Part shown: positions 22,730 through 36,385 of the stretch, piece by piece
Numbering within the stretch: position 1 is the first letter of the stretch
How the letters are laid out: every line of letters begins with the position of its first letter
NCBI GenBank assembly: GCA_022432975.1
Contig: CM039514.1
Coordinates: 4,757,519 to 4,821,518, forward strand
Reading direction: 5' to 3'
DNA length: 64,000 nucleotides
From: Begonia masoniana
Taxonomy: Eukaryota > Streptophyta > Magnoliopsida > Cucurbitales > Begoniaceae
The notes under the pieces: model-generated
Seen by the model: only the letters and a program-made list of their open reading frames with translations
Told to the model about the DNA's origin: nothing
Database searches by the model: none
Program-made: the position numbers and the translations under genes

Positions 22730-23876
22730 TGTAGGATCGAGATTGTCTAAGAGGGGGGTGAATTAGACCCTTTTTAATTTTTAAGATTATCTTAGTTACT
22801 AAACACAAGCAATCAATTAGTAACAATAAAAAGGAGAGAGTAAGAGAAAATAACACCAGTAGTTTTTACGTGGTTCGGCCAAACCTGGCCTACATCCACG
22901 CTTCAAGGTTCACCCCTTGAAGATCCTTAACCTTCTCCTCAGTGAGAAAAACAGATCGGAATTCCGGGCTCCGATCAACTGCCTTTACAATTCATGATTG
23001 AACTTCACGGGCGTCAATCCACTGCCTTTACAAAATGTTGAGTTCGTAAATGGTAAGCTCAGACTACACTCTCACAAGGATTGAATCTCAAGTTAAAATC
23101 GAGAGGTGTAGAAGAATAATACAGAGTATAAAATTTTGCAAGTTAGGGCTCAGGAATTCAATTCGCAAAAGTTGTTTCTTTGTGCTCTAACCTCGGCTTA
23201 AATACTCTGTCTAATTTCTGCTTCAATAAATTGAATGCTTCTTTCTTCAAATGGATAAAAGTTACCGTTGGGAAGCATCCGTACTGAAGCAGATAGCCGT
23301 TGCCGCCTGTAGTTGCAAGTCGTCGTCGCCATTAAAGTTCTGGAGTTAATGTTGAAAACGACGTCACTGTAGCTTCGCGGCTCTTTTAAATTCTGGCGGA
23401 AGATCGTCGGATGATGCTGATTTAAAAGGTTATCGGCATGAACATCTTCAGGCGCCATCGGCAGATGCAACATATAAGTCATCGGCAGATGCAAGCTTTG
23501 AATGCAATCGGCAGATGCACCTTAAGATTTCACCGGCAGAAGCATCTTGAAACACCATCGGCAGATGCATCTTGAACTACTATCGGCAGATGCAGGTTAA
23601 AAAGCCACCGGCAGATGCACCTTGAAAACAGCCATCGGTATGAGTAGCCCTTAATGCTATCGGCATGAGCATTTTCAGCCTTGTTTTACTATTCAGCCCT
23701 GTATACTTAACCCGATTGTTAGACAACTAAAATACCCTTTTCAAGGGTATTTCCAACAGATTGAATCAACTGAATAATTTAATATTCTCATAATAAAAAT
23801 ATAATCAAATTACTTACTTATCATTCAAATACATCATCAAAAACATATTTAGACTTAAACATCATTTAAGTCAACA
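22730..23876. mobile_element. Solo LTR of a second family (B) nested in copy A1
   Basis: Starts TGTAGGATCGAG and ends AAGTCAACA (TG..CA), 1147 bp, with perfect AATAA duplications (22725-22729 and 23877-23881). The early part (GATTGTCTAAGAGGGGGGTG, then TACGTGGTTCGGCC and paired CTTCAAGG/CCTTGAAG words) is a composition common in plant copia-type LTRs. No internal region is present. Confidence 0.85.
23440..23640. repeat. CGGCAGATGCA tandem motif array in the family-B LTR
   Basis: About seven to nine degenerate units of roughly 32-38 bp, each centred on (A/C)TCGGCAGATGCA or CACCGGCAGATGCA followed by CTTGAA-like sequence. The same core word occurs in the surrounding, unrelated family-A LTR. 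Confidence 0.85.
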
Positions 23877-24119
23877 AATAATGGGTAGCAGGAGAAAAAC
23901 GAAAATGCAGGAAGGGTGACAGAAGGAAAATAGAAAGACAGGGACATTAAAGAGAACTTAAATTGGGGAAGAAACATACTGTGGAAGGCTACGGTATATA
24001 ACAGAAACCATGGACAATTTGGAAATGGTTAACAGAAGAGAAGGAATGGCGAAGAAAATAAATAAGCAGAATAAACAGGAAATAGAAACATAAGCATGAG
24101 GCTGACGGAGGACTTAGTT

Positions 24120-24640
24120 TAAAAGAGCATCGGTAGATTCAGATAAGACAAAATAGGTGACGTCACCGGAAGATGCAGACATTAAACGTAATCGGTAGGA
24201 GAAGAAAACAGTGCATGACGTCATCGGAAGAGGAGATGACATCAGTCGGTAAATGCAGGCATTAGACATATTCGGCAGACGGTGATGACGTCAGCCGAAA
24301 GATGGATGACGTCAACCGGTAGATGAAATTTTACAACAGACGGAATTGCATTTTTCACCGGTGGATTGAATAAGACAAAATAGATGACGTCAGCCGGAAG
24401 ATGGATGACGTCAGCCAGAAGATACAGGCAATAAACGAAATCGGCAGAAGGTGATGACGTCAGTCGGAAGATGGATGACGTCAGCCGGAAGATACAGGCA
24501 ATAAACAAAATCGGTAGAAGGTGATAACGTCAGCCGGAAGATGGATGACGTCAACCGGAAGATGCAGACAATAAACGGAATCGGCAGGAGGAAGACCTAT
24601 AACAGAGCTACTGTTTGGCAGTGGATGTAGGCAAAATTCC
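24120..24640. repeat. TGACGTCA / CGGAAGATG array in LTR copy A1
   Basis: Imperfect units of the type GATGACGTCAGCCGGAAGATG alternate with AATCGGCAGAAGG and ACAGGCAATAAACG. TGACGTC(A) recurs about ten times. TGACGTCA is the palindromic core bound by CREB/ATF-type and plant TGA-type bZIP factors. Confidence 0.85.
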
Positions 24641-26250
24641 TACCGGTAGATGTAATCGGAAGACATAGTTTTAAGGGCAGAATTTACAACTTTTGACAGA
24701 AAGACATATAGACAGAGAGCTTAAAACAGAAGGCATAAACGTCTCAGATTCTCAAACCACTTCAAAACATGGTTCTTGAACTAAACAGAAAACATGACAG
24801 AAATTTAAGGAAATTCACTCTACATACAAGCTTTAAAACCAGAGACCACCTGTGCATAGGCTAACAGAAAATATTCTAAACAAATTCCAGAATACTTCAA
24901 AACATAATTCACCTGTCAAATACAGAGGTTTTAAACATCAATACAGGTTCCATACATCGTTTTACAAACCACAAAGTAGTACAGAACTGGACCTATATTT
25001 CAAATGTTTTAAAACTTCAAAAGATGGTACAATATTGGACATAACTTCAGAAAACACATTCTCACAGGATTAACTCTTGTCTGACTGCGGCAGCCAAACC
25101 CCGTAAGCTCGATCCTCCAACTACATCAGCTCGTCATTTTGAGGCACAAGGTCCTCATCTGGAGTATCCGTACCTACAACAGGGAGTTCATCTATGAGCC
25201 TAGAGCTCAGTTAGAACATGAAATGCAGTGTGCATATGCTATGTATGAACATTTTCAAATACATAAACATTACATTATATTACATTACGTTTCACTGGAC
25301 AGGAAGATATAAGTGGGAAGAGGAGCTGGCGCAACAGGAGTACATGCCACAACAGGACATAACGGAGTACATAACTGGATTCCAGCCCTCGTCCACACTT
25401 AACCGTACATTACATTACAGGTTTTAACTTTCATTACTTCAAAATCTAGTGCTAAAAAAATATTTACATGACTTTCCAGAAAACGTGTATGCATGAATAA
25501 GTGTGATGCTCAACTTGACATTCATAAATAACAGAATAAATGCAACAGGGAGAACAGAATATAAAGGAGACAAGTTTAACTTAAAACATAACCTAAAATC
25601 CTAACTACCCGAACCAAACCTAGTACCTCCAAGTTATAGGGCCTTAAGGGCCAACAAAGTTGCACGAACTTACTTGTGGTTGTAGAGCTGAAAGCTTTGT
25701 TCACACGCCCACGGTGGTTCAAAACCTATATTGTGAATAATCGGGCTGTCAACCCAAAACATTCGTAAAATTAAAAGTAACTAACCTAAACTCGTTAACT
25801 AATGAAAAATAGTTACCTGTAACTGAGAAAATGGGAGGAAACAGGAGAACAAAGTTTGAAAATTTGTCTCTGTCGTCTGGAAGAGAGAAAACATGAAGGA
25901 AGAAAAGAAATAGAGAGATGAAATGAATGTTTCACGTAGGAGGAAAGAGTATGTCTTGTTCAACAAGTTGAACACATGGCAACCAACCATTGGCTTTCTC
26001 CCACCAACCTTAATTTCTCTCCAATTTACCCTTCCATTGATTTCTAACCAAATAGTTTTGTTTTGGTTGAACATAATTTGGTTTTCCAATTAAGTTGTGA
26101 CTTAAATTCTTCGATCCGTTTTCTCAAAAAATCTCTTCTTCTGTAAGGTATTATAAAACTTCAAATAAAATACGCATTTTATTAATGACCAATAAATTCC
26201 ATTTCAACAGTTTAAGGAATAATTACATGGCAAAAATGCCGGGTGTTACA

Positions 26251-29026
26251 ATAAATAATTAAAATATGATATTAATTACCTATAATGAACGTCACGTCAA
26301 GAATTAAAATTAAAAAGTAAACAAATCAAACAATTCAACCTGGGGAGGTTCCCCACTCTTCTTTGATTCGTCTTAAAGCCAATAAAGAGAAGATGTGTAT
26401 GAATGAGACATCTAGCAACAAGTAGAAGGAAATGATCAGCCGGTTATCCCTATAGTAACTTCTTTACCGTTAAGCAACGATCCGACTAAGCGTGAGTTGT
26501 ACCGGGCTTTTTCTAGTTGTTAGATGCTTTGACCAGTTGATTAGGGTTTTTTATTTTAAACCTTAAACTTTAGGTTTTTTTTTACAAAAAACCTAAAAGT
26601 TTACTATTCAACGGTCCAAACCTCAAAATTTTGAAAATAAGCAATTTAAATATTTTAGTCCGGATACTCGGAGCGGCCTCCATATTTCCTTGCAAAACGA
26701 CAAAAAAATACTGAGTGGAGCCGGCCGGTTCAACTAAACCGGCCGACCTCCAATGTTGAAAGTCATGGGTTTTGTCTTCTTCATGGAGGCTGGCCGGTTT
26801 AACTGAACACCGGCCGGCCGGCCTCCGTCTCCCCATTTAAACCTCTCATCATCCTTTCTTTAAATCACACCTAAATCTAAATCTATTCATACTCTCTCAA
26901 TTACTTCCTTGCTCCGACGATATTTCTCCGCGTTCACGGCTAGGTGTGAAGTTTATTTTTTTATTTGATCATTTACTTTAGGAAATTTAAAATAATATTG
27001 ATATTTTAATTTTTTGTATTTTTTAATATTTTAATAATTTTATCTATAAAAGTGACGACTTTTTGCTCTCTCCGACGATATTTATCCGTATTCACTAACT
27101 AGGTATGAAGTATGTTTTTTTTTATTACAGATTTATCTATCATACTGTAGTTAATTGGATCGTATCTGTTATCGTTTCTCGTAATGCTTATTAAGTGGTG
27201 TGATTGTACTGTGTAAGTAAGTTCTGTCTAGGAGACTGGAATTTAAGTGGAACGTTAATGACTCTCCAGCCTTTCCTGAAAACTTATTTGGAAAGAAAAT
27301 TCTGTCTAAGGAGATTGTCAAACACAATATTTCTGGAGAATTATCCTAATCAGTACTTTCAACTGCTTAATTGTTTGATTTAATTAATTTTGTTTTAAAT
27401 TTTATTTTGTTTTTATCAATAATATAATATTTATTTTATTTTATTTTTTTTGTATTAACGTAAGAATATTATAATGAATTTCTATATATTATTTATTTTT
27501 TTATTTTAATTAACTTATGATTTTTTTTATTATTATATTTTAGGCACAAAAAATTTGTTGTTTCTATCTAAATTTAAAAAATATGGACATTTTACTTTAT
27601 TCATTTATTTTAATATTTGTATATTTTAATATTTTTCTCTATATTAGCAATGACAATGGATTTCGATTCAAGTAGATGAGTTGATTTAAACGAGAGATTG
27701 ATATTCAGACGAAATAGATTGGTATTCGGACGGCACGACTGCATATGGTGATCTACGAGCATTCGATTACGCAGATTAAAATGAAGAATTATTTACGTAT
27801 TCGACCTCAAAAACTCTAGACGATGAGTTTCGAACACCGGTCGGCTCGGATGACGAGAAGGTGGAAAGTAGACTTGTAATGATATACCTCTTTCACCGGC
27901 CTTTTTTCCGCACGGACGCACCGCCATCCAGGTCCGGATCCAGTATATGGGTTAGTCGTCACTCATGACCTTCTCCCCTCTGAAAAAGAGGTTTTTGTCT
28001 CTCCAGTAATTAAATTTTTCATCACTTGTACCACTTGAGCTAGTACTTCAAGTTTTCATCAATTAATATTTTAGTACTTAGCAGTTATTTCCTCGGCTCT
28101 GTTATTTCCTCGGCTCTGTTATTTCCTCCGCTCTGTTTTTCTGTTTTTCACAGTTGAATCATTAGTGCTTCTGTTTTTTGCATTTATTGTACCATCCCTT
28201 TCAACATAAATTGTGTTTGGACACCTTTGAGATTGCTTATGAAAATGTTAAAGTGGTTATTTTATAATTTTGACTGTCATTGATCGGTTAAAAAAAAAAG
28301 TTAAAATGTTATTTTTCAAGTTACAACAATTTTGAGAGGTTGAACAATATAATTTTTAAAATTTCTTTTTCAACTAATAAGTAATATAGAAAGAGTTATA
28401 AAACAAATTCATTTTTTATTTTTATCTTTTAAATTTTTAAATAGTGACACTTGCCCACCTACTTTTTTTTATTTCTTTATCTGAATTTAATATACTTTTA
28501 CTTTTATGTAATTTGATAATTAAATATCATAATTTATTAAATAACTAAAACTAAACCTATCACTTTAATTGATGTTTTTTTTACAATTGATTATTTTAAA
28601 AACACAACAAATAGTGATTATTAGAAGAATTGTGGCAATACTAAACTCACCCTTAGTAAAGGATCAGTCGATCAGTATTTCATGGTTTGTTTCTTTTACC
28701 AAGTAATTATTGGCTTAAGATGATAGAAGATGAGGGGTAGAACTCATTCTAAAAACTAGTTCAAGAATTGAGAGAATCTCCTCAATATTTATATAGAACC
28801 TTTCACTTTCAATGTAGAACAATACCCGCCCACACGTCTAGCGTGGTAGGTTTCTTTTTTTCCACGTCTAGTGTGTCTTTGCTAGGTTGGTCCTCACATC
28901 GTATAGACCTTTAGCTCTGATACTATGATAGAATACGAGGATTAGAACTCATTCTAAAAACTAATTTAAAGATGAGTTAAACTTAAACATAAATTTTTTC
29001 AATTATTGTTAATTTACCATGATATC
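26251..29026. other. AT-rich intergenic region with local duplications
   Basis: No gene is supported. Bases 26690-26830 are GC-rich with repeated CCGGCCGG/AACCGGCCG palindromes. A 55-60 bp word around CTCCGACGATATTTCTCCG (26910-26955) recurs at about 27070-27115. A 19-bp GTTATTTCCTCGGCTCT unit is repeated three times at 28085-28137. A phrase TAGAACTCATTCTAAAAACT occurs at 28738 and 28943. The rest is AT-rich. Confidence 0.4.
26434..26484 (-). other. Probable plastid 23S rRNA fragment (NUPT), antisense
   Basis: The plus strand reads GATCAGCCGGTTATCCCTAT, then AGTAACTTCTTTACCGTT and AAGCAACGATCC. This closely follows the complement of the conserved late domain V of plastid-type 23S rRNA (GGGATAACAGGCTGATC region) as I remember it, with roughly six differences in 50 bases. 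After the last matched word the similarity ends. This is best explained as a small nuclear insertion of organelle rDNA. Confidence 0.5.
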
Positions 29027-30439
29027 TGTAACGACCCCTTTTCCCAGCAAGATATTGTCCGCTCTGGGGATTGGGCCATAGCCCAATATCCTCCCATCAC
29101 GGCTTTGTTTGGCGAGAACTTCCCGGAAGGTCAACCAATGTGACAGCCTGAAACCGGACCCGATCGGGATCCGAGAACCGAGCCGTCACTCCGGGACATT
29201 TAACAGAAAACGGGGACTATTTTTTTTAAAACAAACAGAAGACAGACTGAACTTTTAAGAGTAAAACCTTAAAGCTTAACAGAGGAGGAGAACATTTCCG
29301 GGATTTGGAATCAGAACAGAGAAAAGGAAACAGTTCAAAACTAGACTACAAAATGAATGACAGAAGGAGAAATGAAACAGTGCAATTGGCAGTAGCAGGA
29401 AAACAGGAAATGAAGGCGGATGACTGGGGCGGATGACAGAGGAAAACAGACTACGGTCAGCGGTGGATCAAACTTTGCGAACAGTAACCGGATGATCAAA
29501 TTGTGAACAGTGACCGGAAGATGTAGTTTTTAAACTGGGCGGAAGACTTAATGCTGACGTCAACCGGAAGACAAAATGTGTGAACAGTAACCGGATGACA
29601 AAATGTGTGAACAGTAGCCGGTGGATCTCAAATGTGAACAGTGACCGGTGGATGAAATTTTAAAGCAGCGGAGGATGCACTCAGAAGACATAGTTTTAAA
29701 AGCAGAATTTGACAACTTTTAACAGAAAGACAAACAAACAGAGAGCATAAAAACATAAACGTTTCAAACCTTCAAAACCGATTCAAAAATATGATTTTTC
29801 AGGCATAACAGTAAACCACGGCAGAAACTTAAGAAAAATCAAATTACATGGATAGCTCTAAAACCAGAAACCATCCATGCACAGACTAACAGAAAAATAT
29901 TCCAACAATTCCAGAATACTTCAGAACGTAATTCAACTGTCAAATACAGAGGTTTTGAATATCAATACAGATTTCCAAAAGTTCTACAGAAACTTGACAT
30001 GCATTTCAAATTCACCAAAACAGAAGTTTTTAAAACAAAACACAAAGTCTATACAGGACCCGACTTAACTTTCAAAAATACACGGTCACAGGAATACATC
30101 TTGTCTGACTGCAGCAGCCAAACCCCGTGAGCTCGATCCTCCAACTACATCAGATCATCATCAGCTTGAGGCACAAAGTCCTCGTTTACAGGATCCGTAC
30201 CTACAACAGGGAGTTCAACTATGAGCCTAGAGCTCAGCAAGAACATACAATGCAGAATGATGAACGTGCTATGCATGAATCTTTTTCAAATACATGAACA
30301 TTACATTACATTACATTTCACTGGACAGGAAAGGTATAAGTGGGAGAAGGAGCTGGCGCAATAGAATGTACATGCCACTTTCAGGACATAACAGGAGTAC
30401 TTGACAGGATGCCAGTCCTCGTCCACACTTAACCATACA

Positions 30440-33051
30440 TGTGACAGCCCGAAACCAGAATATCGATCGGAGTCCGGGATCAAACCGTCACTCCGGGACA
30501 GATGACAGGAAAGGGGTGACTAATTTTTTTTTAAACGGAACGGGACAGAACAGTCTAGCCTTTAACAGGGGGAGAGAGTTCTCCGAATACGGGGTTGAAA
30601 GTAAAACGGGATTCAATAACGGATAACAGAAGGGAAGAAATGGCGAAGAAAATAATTAAACAGAATGGACAGGAAGTAAACCAGAAATCATAAGCATAAA
30701 AGCAGGAGGCTGTTGGGCGGAAGGCGTATGACGTCATCGGAAGAGAAGACGACGTCAACCGGAAGACAAAATTATAAACTGGGCGGAAAGCATCGGCATG
30801 TGACGTGGCCGGAAGATGAAAACGGGTTCCTAAAGAATGACAAAAACTTAACTTAAAATAAAACATAATGCGTTGGCGGAATACATAACCGGAAGGAATA
30901 TACAGGGATGATGTCATCGGCAGGGGAAAGCAGTAATTGGGATCGGCAGGTGCGATGACGTCATCGGAATGAATGGTGACATCATCGGAATGAGAAAACA
31001 GCATGTGGGAACCGGCAGATTGTGATGACGTCATCCGAAAATGGGTGACGTCAACCGGCAGATAAAGTTAGCCAACATAACCGGCAGAGGCAGATAACAA
31101 CACAATCGGCAGGAGGTGATGACGTCAGTCGGAAGATGATCTGACGTCATCGGCAGATACAGTCAATGACGAATATCTGACGTCATCGGCAGATACAGTC
31201 AATGAACGAAATCGGCAGGAGATGATGACGTCAGTCGGAAGATGATCTGACGTCATCGGCAGATGAAGTTTAAAACAGACAGAATGAGCAGTAACAATCG
31301 GATGACGCAGACATCAAATGAAACCGGCAGGAGTAAACCTAAAACAGAATCACTCTCTGGCGGTAGATGCAGGCAAAGTCCCTACCGGAAGATGTAATCG
31401 GAATTTAAGGACAGAATTTACAACTTTTGACAGAGAGGCGTATAAGCGGAGAACACAAATCCAGAAGGCATAAAGGTTTCAGACCTTTAAAACCCGAATC
31501 TAAATACGGTTTTAGAACATGACAGAAACTAAAAAAAAAACTTAACGGAATTTCAGAAGAACAACTGTTAGAATTTCTCCATGACCAGAGACAATTCATG
31601 CACGAATCAAAGAAAGATTCCCAGAATGGTTTCAATACATTTCAAACGTAAATACAACTGTCGAATACAGAGGTTTTAAACATCAACACTGGTTTTTATA
31701 CCTCATTTTGAAGATCCCAAAAGTTTTACAGAACTTGACATACACTTCAAACGTTTTAAAACCCCAAAACAACTTGTACAAAACTTAACATGACTTTACA
31801 TTAAAACACATCCTCACAGGAATGACACTTGTCTGACTGCAGCAACCATCCCGTGAGCTCCTCCCGCCAACTACATCAATTCATCAGTTTGAGGCTCAAG
31901 CTCCTCATCTGGAAGATCCGTACCTACAACAGGGAGTTCATCTATGAGCCTAGAGCTCAGTAAGAACATGGAATACAGTGTGCATATGCTATGCATGAAC
32001 ATTTTCAAATACATGAACATTACATTACATTACATTTCACTGGACAGGAAAGGTATAAGTGGGAGAAGGAGCTGGCGCAACAGGATGTACATGCCACTTT
32101 CAGGACATAACAGGAGTACTTGACAGGATGCCAGTCCTCATCCACACTTAACCATACATTTTCTTTACAGGGTTTTATCTTACTTCAAAATCGGTGCTGA
32201 AAACATTTGCATGGTTTTACAGGAAATACGTGTATGCATGGATAAGATAATGTGCAGAACTTAACAAGTACAGGCAACAGAATAAAAGTGGACATGAGAC
32301 AGAACAGATTTTACTCAACACTTGACCTACAACCTAACTACCCAAACCAGACCTAGTACCTCCAAGTTGTAGGGCCTTAAGGGCCAACGTAGGTGCATGA
32401 ACTTACATGAACTTACCTGTTTGCGGCGGTGTCAGGTGCTCGAATGTTCCTGGAGTGCTCTGACCTGTAGTATGCATGTAAAGGAATTAAACAAGCTGTA
32501 AGATCTAACAAATAACTTGTTGGATATGCAGCAAGCTCATTTCAACTCTTTAGAAAACATACTAACGTGTTTTCATCCAAAACAGAGAGTTTTTACCAAA
32601 AACTGAAACCCTAAACTTCGGTAAAAACTCACTTTAAACTTGTCCAAACTTGTTAGAATTAAAGACGCTCACCTTTGCTGAAGAAAACGAAGAATTGCTG
32701 GAGAAACAAAGTGCGGAAGTTTTGTTTCAATCGCCTGGAAGAGAGGAAACCGAGAGAGATGGGAGGAAGCAGAGAAGTGAATGAACATTCACGTAGGAGG
32801 ATGAACTTGGCTTCCTCAACAAGTTGCTACTTGGCAATCATCCATTGGCTCACTCCCACCAACCTTAATTGGCTACCTATTTTACCCTTCCATTGGCTTT
32901 TAACTGAATTGTCTTGTTTAGTTAGCCATTGGTTTGGTTCTCACTTAAGCATTCCATCATTTCAACCAAATCATACATTGTATTTAAATAATATCAATCC
33001 CACATATACAATTCGGGGAAATAATTACATGGCAAAATACCGGGTGTTACA
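30440..33051 (-). repeat. 3' LTR of element A3
   Basis: 2612 bp, TG..CA. It differs from the 5' LTR mainly by holding only about two copies of the 70-bp TGACGTCA unit (31100-31265) against about seven in the partner LTR. It also has a handful of single-base differences. An antisense open frame (32675-33175) recurs in the partner LTR because the LTRs are identical there, and is not a gene. Confidence 0.95.
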
Positions 33052-33064
33052 TTCCACCCACCTT
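33052..33064 (-). other. Polypurine tract of element A3
   Basis: On the minus strand the 13 bases immediately before the 3' LTR read AAGGTGGGTGGAA, a typical plus-strand primer for a Ty3/gypsy element. Confidence 0.8.
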
Positions 33065-33091
33065 AACAGAAATTTTGTCCTCAAAATTTGC

Positions 33092-34351
33092 CTATGCAAA
33101 GAGGTCCGGATATTGGGCTCTAACATCCGCTTGTCTTTCCCACGTGGCTTCTTCCACATTGTGATTGCGCCATAAGACTTTCACCAACGGGACCACCTTG
33201 TTGCGCAATACCTTGACTGAGGTATCCAGTATCTGTATGGGCCTTTCTTCGTATGTCAGCGTTGGCATGATATCAAAATCCACGTGTTCCACGATCTGAG
33301 TTGGGTCTCGTACACACTTTCTCAGCATTGACACATGGAAAACATCATGAACTCCATCCATAGACGCTGGTAGCTGTAGTCTGTAGGCCATGTTCCCAAT
33401 TTTCTTCAAAATGGGAAAGGGCCCAACAAACCTTGGGCTGAGCTTTCCTCTCTTGCCAAATCTCATCACACCTTTGAAAGGTGACACCTTCAAGAATACT
33501 TCATCACCTTCAGCAAACTCCAAGTCCTTTCTTCTATGGTCCGCATAACTCTTTTGCCGACTTTGTGCAGCTTGGATTCTTTGCTTGATCGCCGTTATTA
33601 CCCCAGACATTTGTTGTAGTATCTCGGGGCCGATGAGCTTGGTTTCTCCGACTTCATCCCAACACAAAGGGGATCTGCACTTTCTGCCATAAAGCGCTTC
33701 ATAGGGAGCCATGCCAATTGTAGCCTGGTAGCTATTGTTGTAGGCAAACTCCACAAGCGGCAAATACCTACTCCAAGGAGCATGAAGTTCCAGCACGCAC
33801 GCCCTTAACATATCTTCCAATGTCTGAATCGTCCTTTCAGATTGTCCGTCTGTTTGTGGGTGAAACGCCGTGCTGAAGTCCAATCTAGTGCCCAAAGAGC
33901 TCTGCAGACTTTTCCAAAACCTGGAAGTAAATCTAGGATCCCGGTCCGAAACAATGGACACCGGAATGCCATGCAGCTTAACAATCTCACTGATGTACAG
34001 TTCCACATACTGGTCCATAGAGTACGTTGTCTTCACAGGTAGGAAATGGGCCGATTTTGTCAATCTGTCCACTATGACCCATATACTATTATGGCCTTTA
34101 ACTGTCCTTGGAAGGCCCACGACAAAGTCCATCGTAATGTTCTCCCACTTCCATTCGGGGATCGGAAGAGGCTGAAGCATTCCACTCGGTCGTTGGTGTT
34201 CAGCTTTGACCTGTTGACATATCATACAAGACTCCACATACTTAGCCACTTCATTCTTCATATTCGGCCACCAGAAGTGAAGCTTTAAGTCCTGATACAT
34301 CTTTGTGCTTCCAGGATGCACAGAGAAAGGAGACGAATGGGCTTCCGACAA
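33092..34351 (-). pseudogene. Integrase with chromodomain-like end (pol, broken)
   Basis: Integrase part of pol. An HHCC zinc-binding end is represented by CMICQQVK. The DDE core includes TMDFVVGLP, VSDRDPRF and FHPQTDGQSER. A C-terminal chromodomain-like module runs up to the stop at 33092, with VLWRNHNVEEATWE near the end. The open frame begins at a non-ATG codon because it is separated from the RT frame by a frameshift at about 34415-34445. Without that lesion it would be part of one polyprotein. Confidence 0.92.
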
Positions 34352-34391
34352 GATATGCCTCCGTAGCTCTTCATCCTTCGGAACATACCAT

Positions 34392-36385
34392 CTACCCCTG
34401 AACTTCAGAATACCATCTCCCTGAATAGCTGAACTCGGAAGAGGCCATGGGTAACTTGCTCACAATATCAGCCATCTCCTTCGAACTGGTCTTCTGGGCT
34501 CCTTTAATTCTGTCCAGGACGGAGGGCCGTAATGTTAAGTCTGCCAGTATGGCCGATAGTCCAGAAACTATCTCCATATCGAACTTCTGAATCTCTGTTC
34601 TCAAAGGCATTGACACGGCCGACGTATCTGGTTGCATAGTAGCTGGCATTCTGCTTAGTGCATCAGCTACCACATTAGCTTTACCTGGGTGATATTTGAT
34701 CTCGATGTCATAGTCTTTCACAAATTCGAGCCACCGTCGTTGCCTCATGTTTAACTCTTTCTGAGTAAAGATGTACTTCAGACTCTTGTGGTCAGAAAAT
34801 ACCTCACATGACTGTCCATATAGGTGGTGTCTCCATACTTTCAGCGCAAATACAACTGCCGCTAACTCAAGGTCATGAGTAGGATAGTTTTCTTCATGGC
34901 TCTTCAATTGTCTGGACGCGTATGCTACCACCTTCCCTTCTTGCATTAATACACATCCCAAGCCAATCTTGGACGCATCACAGTATACGCTGAATTTTCC
35001 GTCTTCAACTGGCAATACTAGTAGAGGAGCCGTGGTTAACTTTTGCTTGAGTGCCTGAAAGCTCTCTTCACATGCCTCAGACCACCTGAACTTGATGTCC
35101 TTCTTTGTTAAGCTAGTCATAGGCTTCGCTATCACAGAAAATCCCTTGATGAATTTCCTGTAATAACCAGCTAGTCCGATAAAACTTCGTACTTCGCTGG
35201 CATTCCTTGGTTTTGGCCAATCTTTTACGGCCGCAATCTTGGCCGGGTCCACAGATACTCCTTCAGCGGACACCACGTGGCCTAGGAAATTAATCTTGCT
35301 CAACCAGAATTCACACTTTGATAGCTTGGCAAACAATTGATGCTGTTTTAGAGTCGACAGCACAATAGCCAAGTGCTCTCTATGCTCTTCTTCAGTCCGA
35401 GAATAAACCAGGATGTCGTCGATGAAGACGATTACGAATTTGTCCAAGAACTCCTGGAATACCCTATTCATCAAGTCCATAAATGCCGCGGGGGCATTAG
35501 TCAACCCGAACGACATCACCAAGAACTCGTAATGCCCGTACCGGGTCCTGAAGGCGGTCTTTGGGATATCGTCAGCTCTAACCTTCAACTGGTAGTAACC
35601 GGAGCGCAAGTCAATCTTAGAAAATACCCGAGCTCCTTGTAGCTGGTCAAATAAATCGTCAATTCTAGGCAACGGGTACTTATTCTTGATGGTCAACTTG
35701 TTCAGCTCACGGTAATCAATACACATCCGTAGGGACCCATCTTTCTTCTTGACGAACAAGACGGGAGCACCCCACGGAGAGAAGCTAGGGCGTACAAAAC
35801 CCTTGTCCACTAACTCTTTCAGCTGAGTCTTTAATTCCTTCAGCTCGATTGGTGCCATACGGTACGGGTTCTTCGATACTGGTTCCGCACCAGGATACAC
35901 GTCGATCTCAAACTCTATCTCACGATTTGGTGGCAATCCCGGCAGGTCATCCAAGAAAACCTCAGGGAAGTCTCGAACCACCGGAATATTTTGAAGTTCC
36001 ATCTCACCTTGTCTTTGAACGTTCACCACGTGAGCCAGAAATCCGATGCATCCTGACTTCATCAGCCGTTGGGCTTTCAAGGAAGATATCGCAGGCATAC
36101 AGTGCTTCTTCGGTACTGCCTGATAAGAGAACTCTACCTCATTTGGGTGCTTTAATGACACAAGCCCGGACCTACAGTTGATGGTGGCATGATGTCTAAA
36201 TAGCCAGTCCATCCCCAGAATGACATCGTACCCTTTCATACCGATGACGATAAGATCGGCATAAAATTTCTGGTCTCCCATCGACACTATATCACCCCTT
36301 ACAACCTGCTCGGAGTGCATAAACTCTCCGGACGGTAGCATAACGCTGTAAGGTTGACCTGACGACTGCACTACAAAACTTTTGT
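34392..36385 (-). pseudogene. Protease end, reverse transcriptase and RNase H (pol, broken)
   Basis: The frame holds the end of the aspartic protease (VILGMDWL), then RT with [10 protein letters not shown] and the catalytic box FIDDILVY, then RNase H with [11 protein letters not shown] and DALSRMP near the linker. It opens just after a frameshift near 36385-36400 that detaches it from gag/protease. It ends in a premature stop at about 34392 after a second frameshift. Encodes cDNA synthesis functions, but this copy is defective. Confidence 0.93.

Larger units (their letters stand above)
22556..26250 (-). mobile_element. Family-A solo LTR (copy A1), interrupted by another LTR
   Basis: Begins TGTGACAGCCC and ends CCGGGTGTTACA, flanked by exact ATAAA duplications (22551-22555 and 26251-26255). 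The sequence matches the LTRs of the full element at 30440-40783, in the same orientation. There is no internal gag-pol, so it is a solo LTR. Bases 24120-24640 hold many TGACGTCA palindromes with CGGAAGATG/CGGCAGA words. It is interrupted at 22730-23876 by an unrelated LTR. Confidence 0.92.

Noticed and set aside
24242..24508. ORF with repeated LTSSIFRLTSSP-like units
   Set aside because: Translation of the TGACGTCA/CGGAAGATG LTR array. No codon-level evidence.
32675..33175. Plus-strand 166-codon ORF, repeated at 40407-40871
   Set aside because: It is antisense inside the LTRs of the full-length element and recurs only because the LTRs are identical. No family similarity.
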